This document shows positions 63,523-64,000 of a stretch of 64,000 bases of DNA, piece after piece; positions within the stretch are counted from its first letter, which is position 1, and each line of letters begins with the position of its first letter. The notes beneath the pieces were generated by a model, which did not search any database, had not been told where the DNA came from, and saw only the letters and a program-made list of their open reading frames with translations. The stretch covers positions 7,456,001 through 7,520,000 of the forward strand of contig JAEOAD010000005.1 of the NCBI GenBank assembly GCA_036365145.1. Direction: 5' to 3'. The DNA comes from Orientallactaga sibirica (Eukaryota; Chordata; Mammalia; Rodentia; Dipodidae). A program made the position numbers and the translations under genes.

Positions 63523-63673
63523 GGGCATTTTGTCCAAATTGATTAAATGATTATTGATACAGTATTCTTTTTAAAAATATTTTTATTTATTCTTTTTTTT
63601 TGTTTGTTTTTTTTTTTTTTTTGAGGTAGGGCATTTTGTCCAAATTGATTAAATGATTATTGATACAGTATTC
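63523..63673 (+). repeat. Perfect 45-bp direct repeat around a B1 stub
   Basis: The 45 bases beginning gggcattttgtccaaattga and ending gatacagtattc occur at 63523-63567 and 63629-63673 without mismatch. Between them lie an A/T-rich SINE tail piece and a T-run ending gaggta, the last few bases of a minus-strand B1. Confidence 0.95.
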
Positions 63674-63880
63674 CATTTTAAAGAAGCAGTGAGAGAGAGA
63701 GAGAGAGAGAGATAAAGAGAGAATGAAAATGGGCACACCAGGGCCTCCAGCCACTGCAAACGAACTTCATACACATATGCCACCTTGTGCATCTTGTTGA
63801 TGTGGGTCCTGGGGAATTGAACCCGAGTTCTTTGCTTTTGCAGGCAAGTGTCTTAACCACTAAGCCATCTCTCCAGCCCT
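63674..63880 (-). mobile_element. DIP SINE
   Basis: tgatacagtattc before and tggtgcagtattc after are its TSD. The tail complement is atypical (ccattttaaagaagcag), probably separated from its T-rich part (63568-63595) by the neighbouring rearrangement. Confidence 0.85.
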
Positions 63881-64000
63881 TGGTGCAGTATTCTAATTCA
63901 CATTTCTTTAGCTTTTATCTAATGTCCCTTTCTATTCTAGAATTCCACCCAAGGTGCCACAGTCTGCCCAGTCTCATGACTTCCTAGGCTCCACTGGGCT

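Overview
This window looks like nuclear DNA from a rodent, most likely a dipodoid (jerboa or birch-mouse lineage). It contains no protein-coding gene that I can support. The species call rests on the repeats. There are dozens of 7SL-derived B1 SINEs. About as many copies belong to a tRNA-headed SINE of the B2 superfamily, with a head reading ggctggagagatggctta, a body with gccagatgca and gcagtggctggaggccctgg, and a CT-rich then (AAAT)n tail. I identify this SINE from memory as the DIP family described in Dipodidae; no database was searched. Other repeat groups are B3, B4 and ID SINEs, MaLR LTRs (MLT1, MST and rodent types), LINE-1-like 3' ends, and a few ancient MIR, L2 and DNA-transposon fossils. 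The open reading frames are short and mostly run through SINEs or microsatellites.

Names used below: 'B1' is the 7SL-derived SINE; a minus-strand copy begins with a T-run followed by gaggtagggtctcac. 'DIP' is the short form of the tRNA-headed SINE. 'DIP-long' carries an extra module of about 35 nt containing gcggcattgcgcccttgcgtc. Both DIP forms have a tRNA-like head with A-box-like (tggcttagcggttaag) and B-box-like (ggttcgattcc) text, as expected for internal RNA polymerase III promoters. 'TSD' means target-site duplication. Family names come from pattern recognition. Element edges are good to a few bases where a TSD is quoted and to about 10-30 bases otherwise.

Layout. 1-14.6 kb is dense in SINEs with deep nesting, including an MLT1 LTR holding a B3 that holds a B1. 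14.6-16.3 kb is SINE-poor and keeps DNA-transposon, L2 and MIR fossils. 16.3-21.7 kb holds B3 SINEs, a class II ERV solo LTR with three 44-bp repeats, and three neighbouring MaLR LTRs. 21.7-31 kb mixes unique sequence with a MaLR LTR disrupted by two CCTT tracts and a B1 that carries a 5S rRNA fragment. 31-42.5 kb is again SINE-dense, with a serial array of DIP elements at 31.6-32.5 kb. 42.5-44.1 kb is a repeat-free island with one possible exon. 44-52 kb has MaLR LTRs and a LINE-1 3' end. 52.05-56.60 kb is a nearly identical 2.27-kb tandem duplication. 57.6-58.2 kb is a 600-bp pyrimidine tract. 60.2-61.0 kb and 62-63.4 kb are repeat-poor and might hold conserved regulatory DNA.

The window reads as intronic or intergenic sequence whose history can be ordered from nested insertions and their TSDs. 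I found no novel coded system. The points most worth following are the tandem duplication, the 5S fragment with its own TSD, the ERV LTR with repeated U3 boxes, DIP insertions with extended 3' tails, a 45-bp duplication around a minimal B1 stub, and one candidate GC-AG exon.
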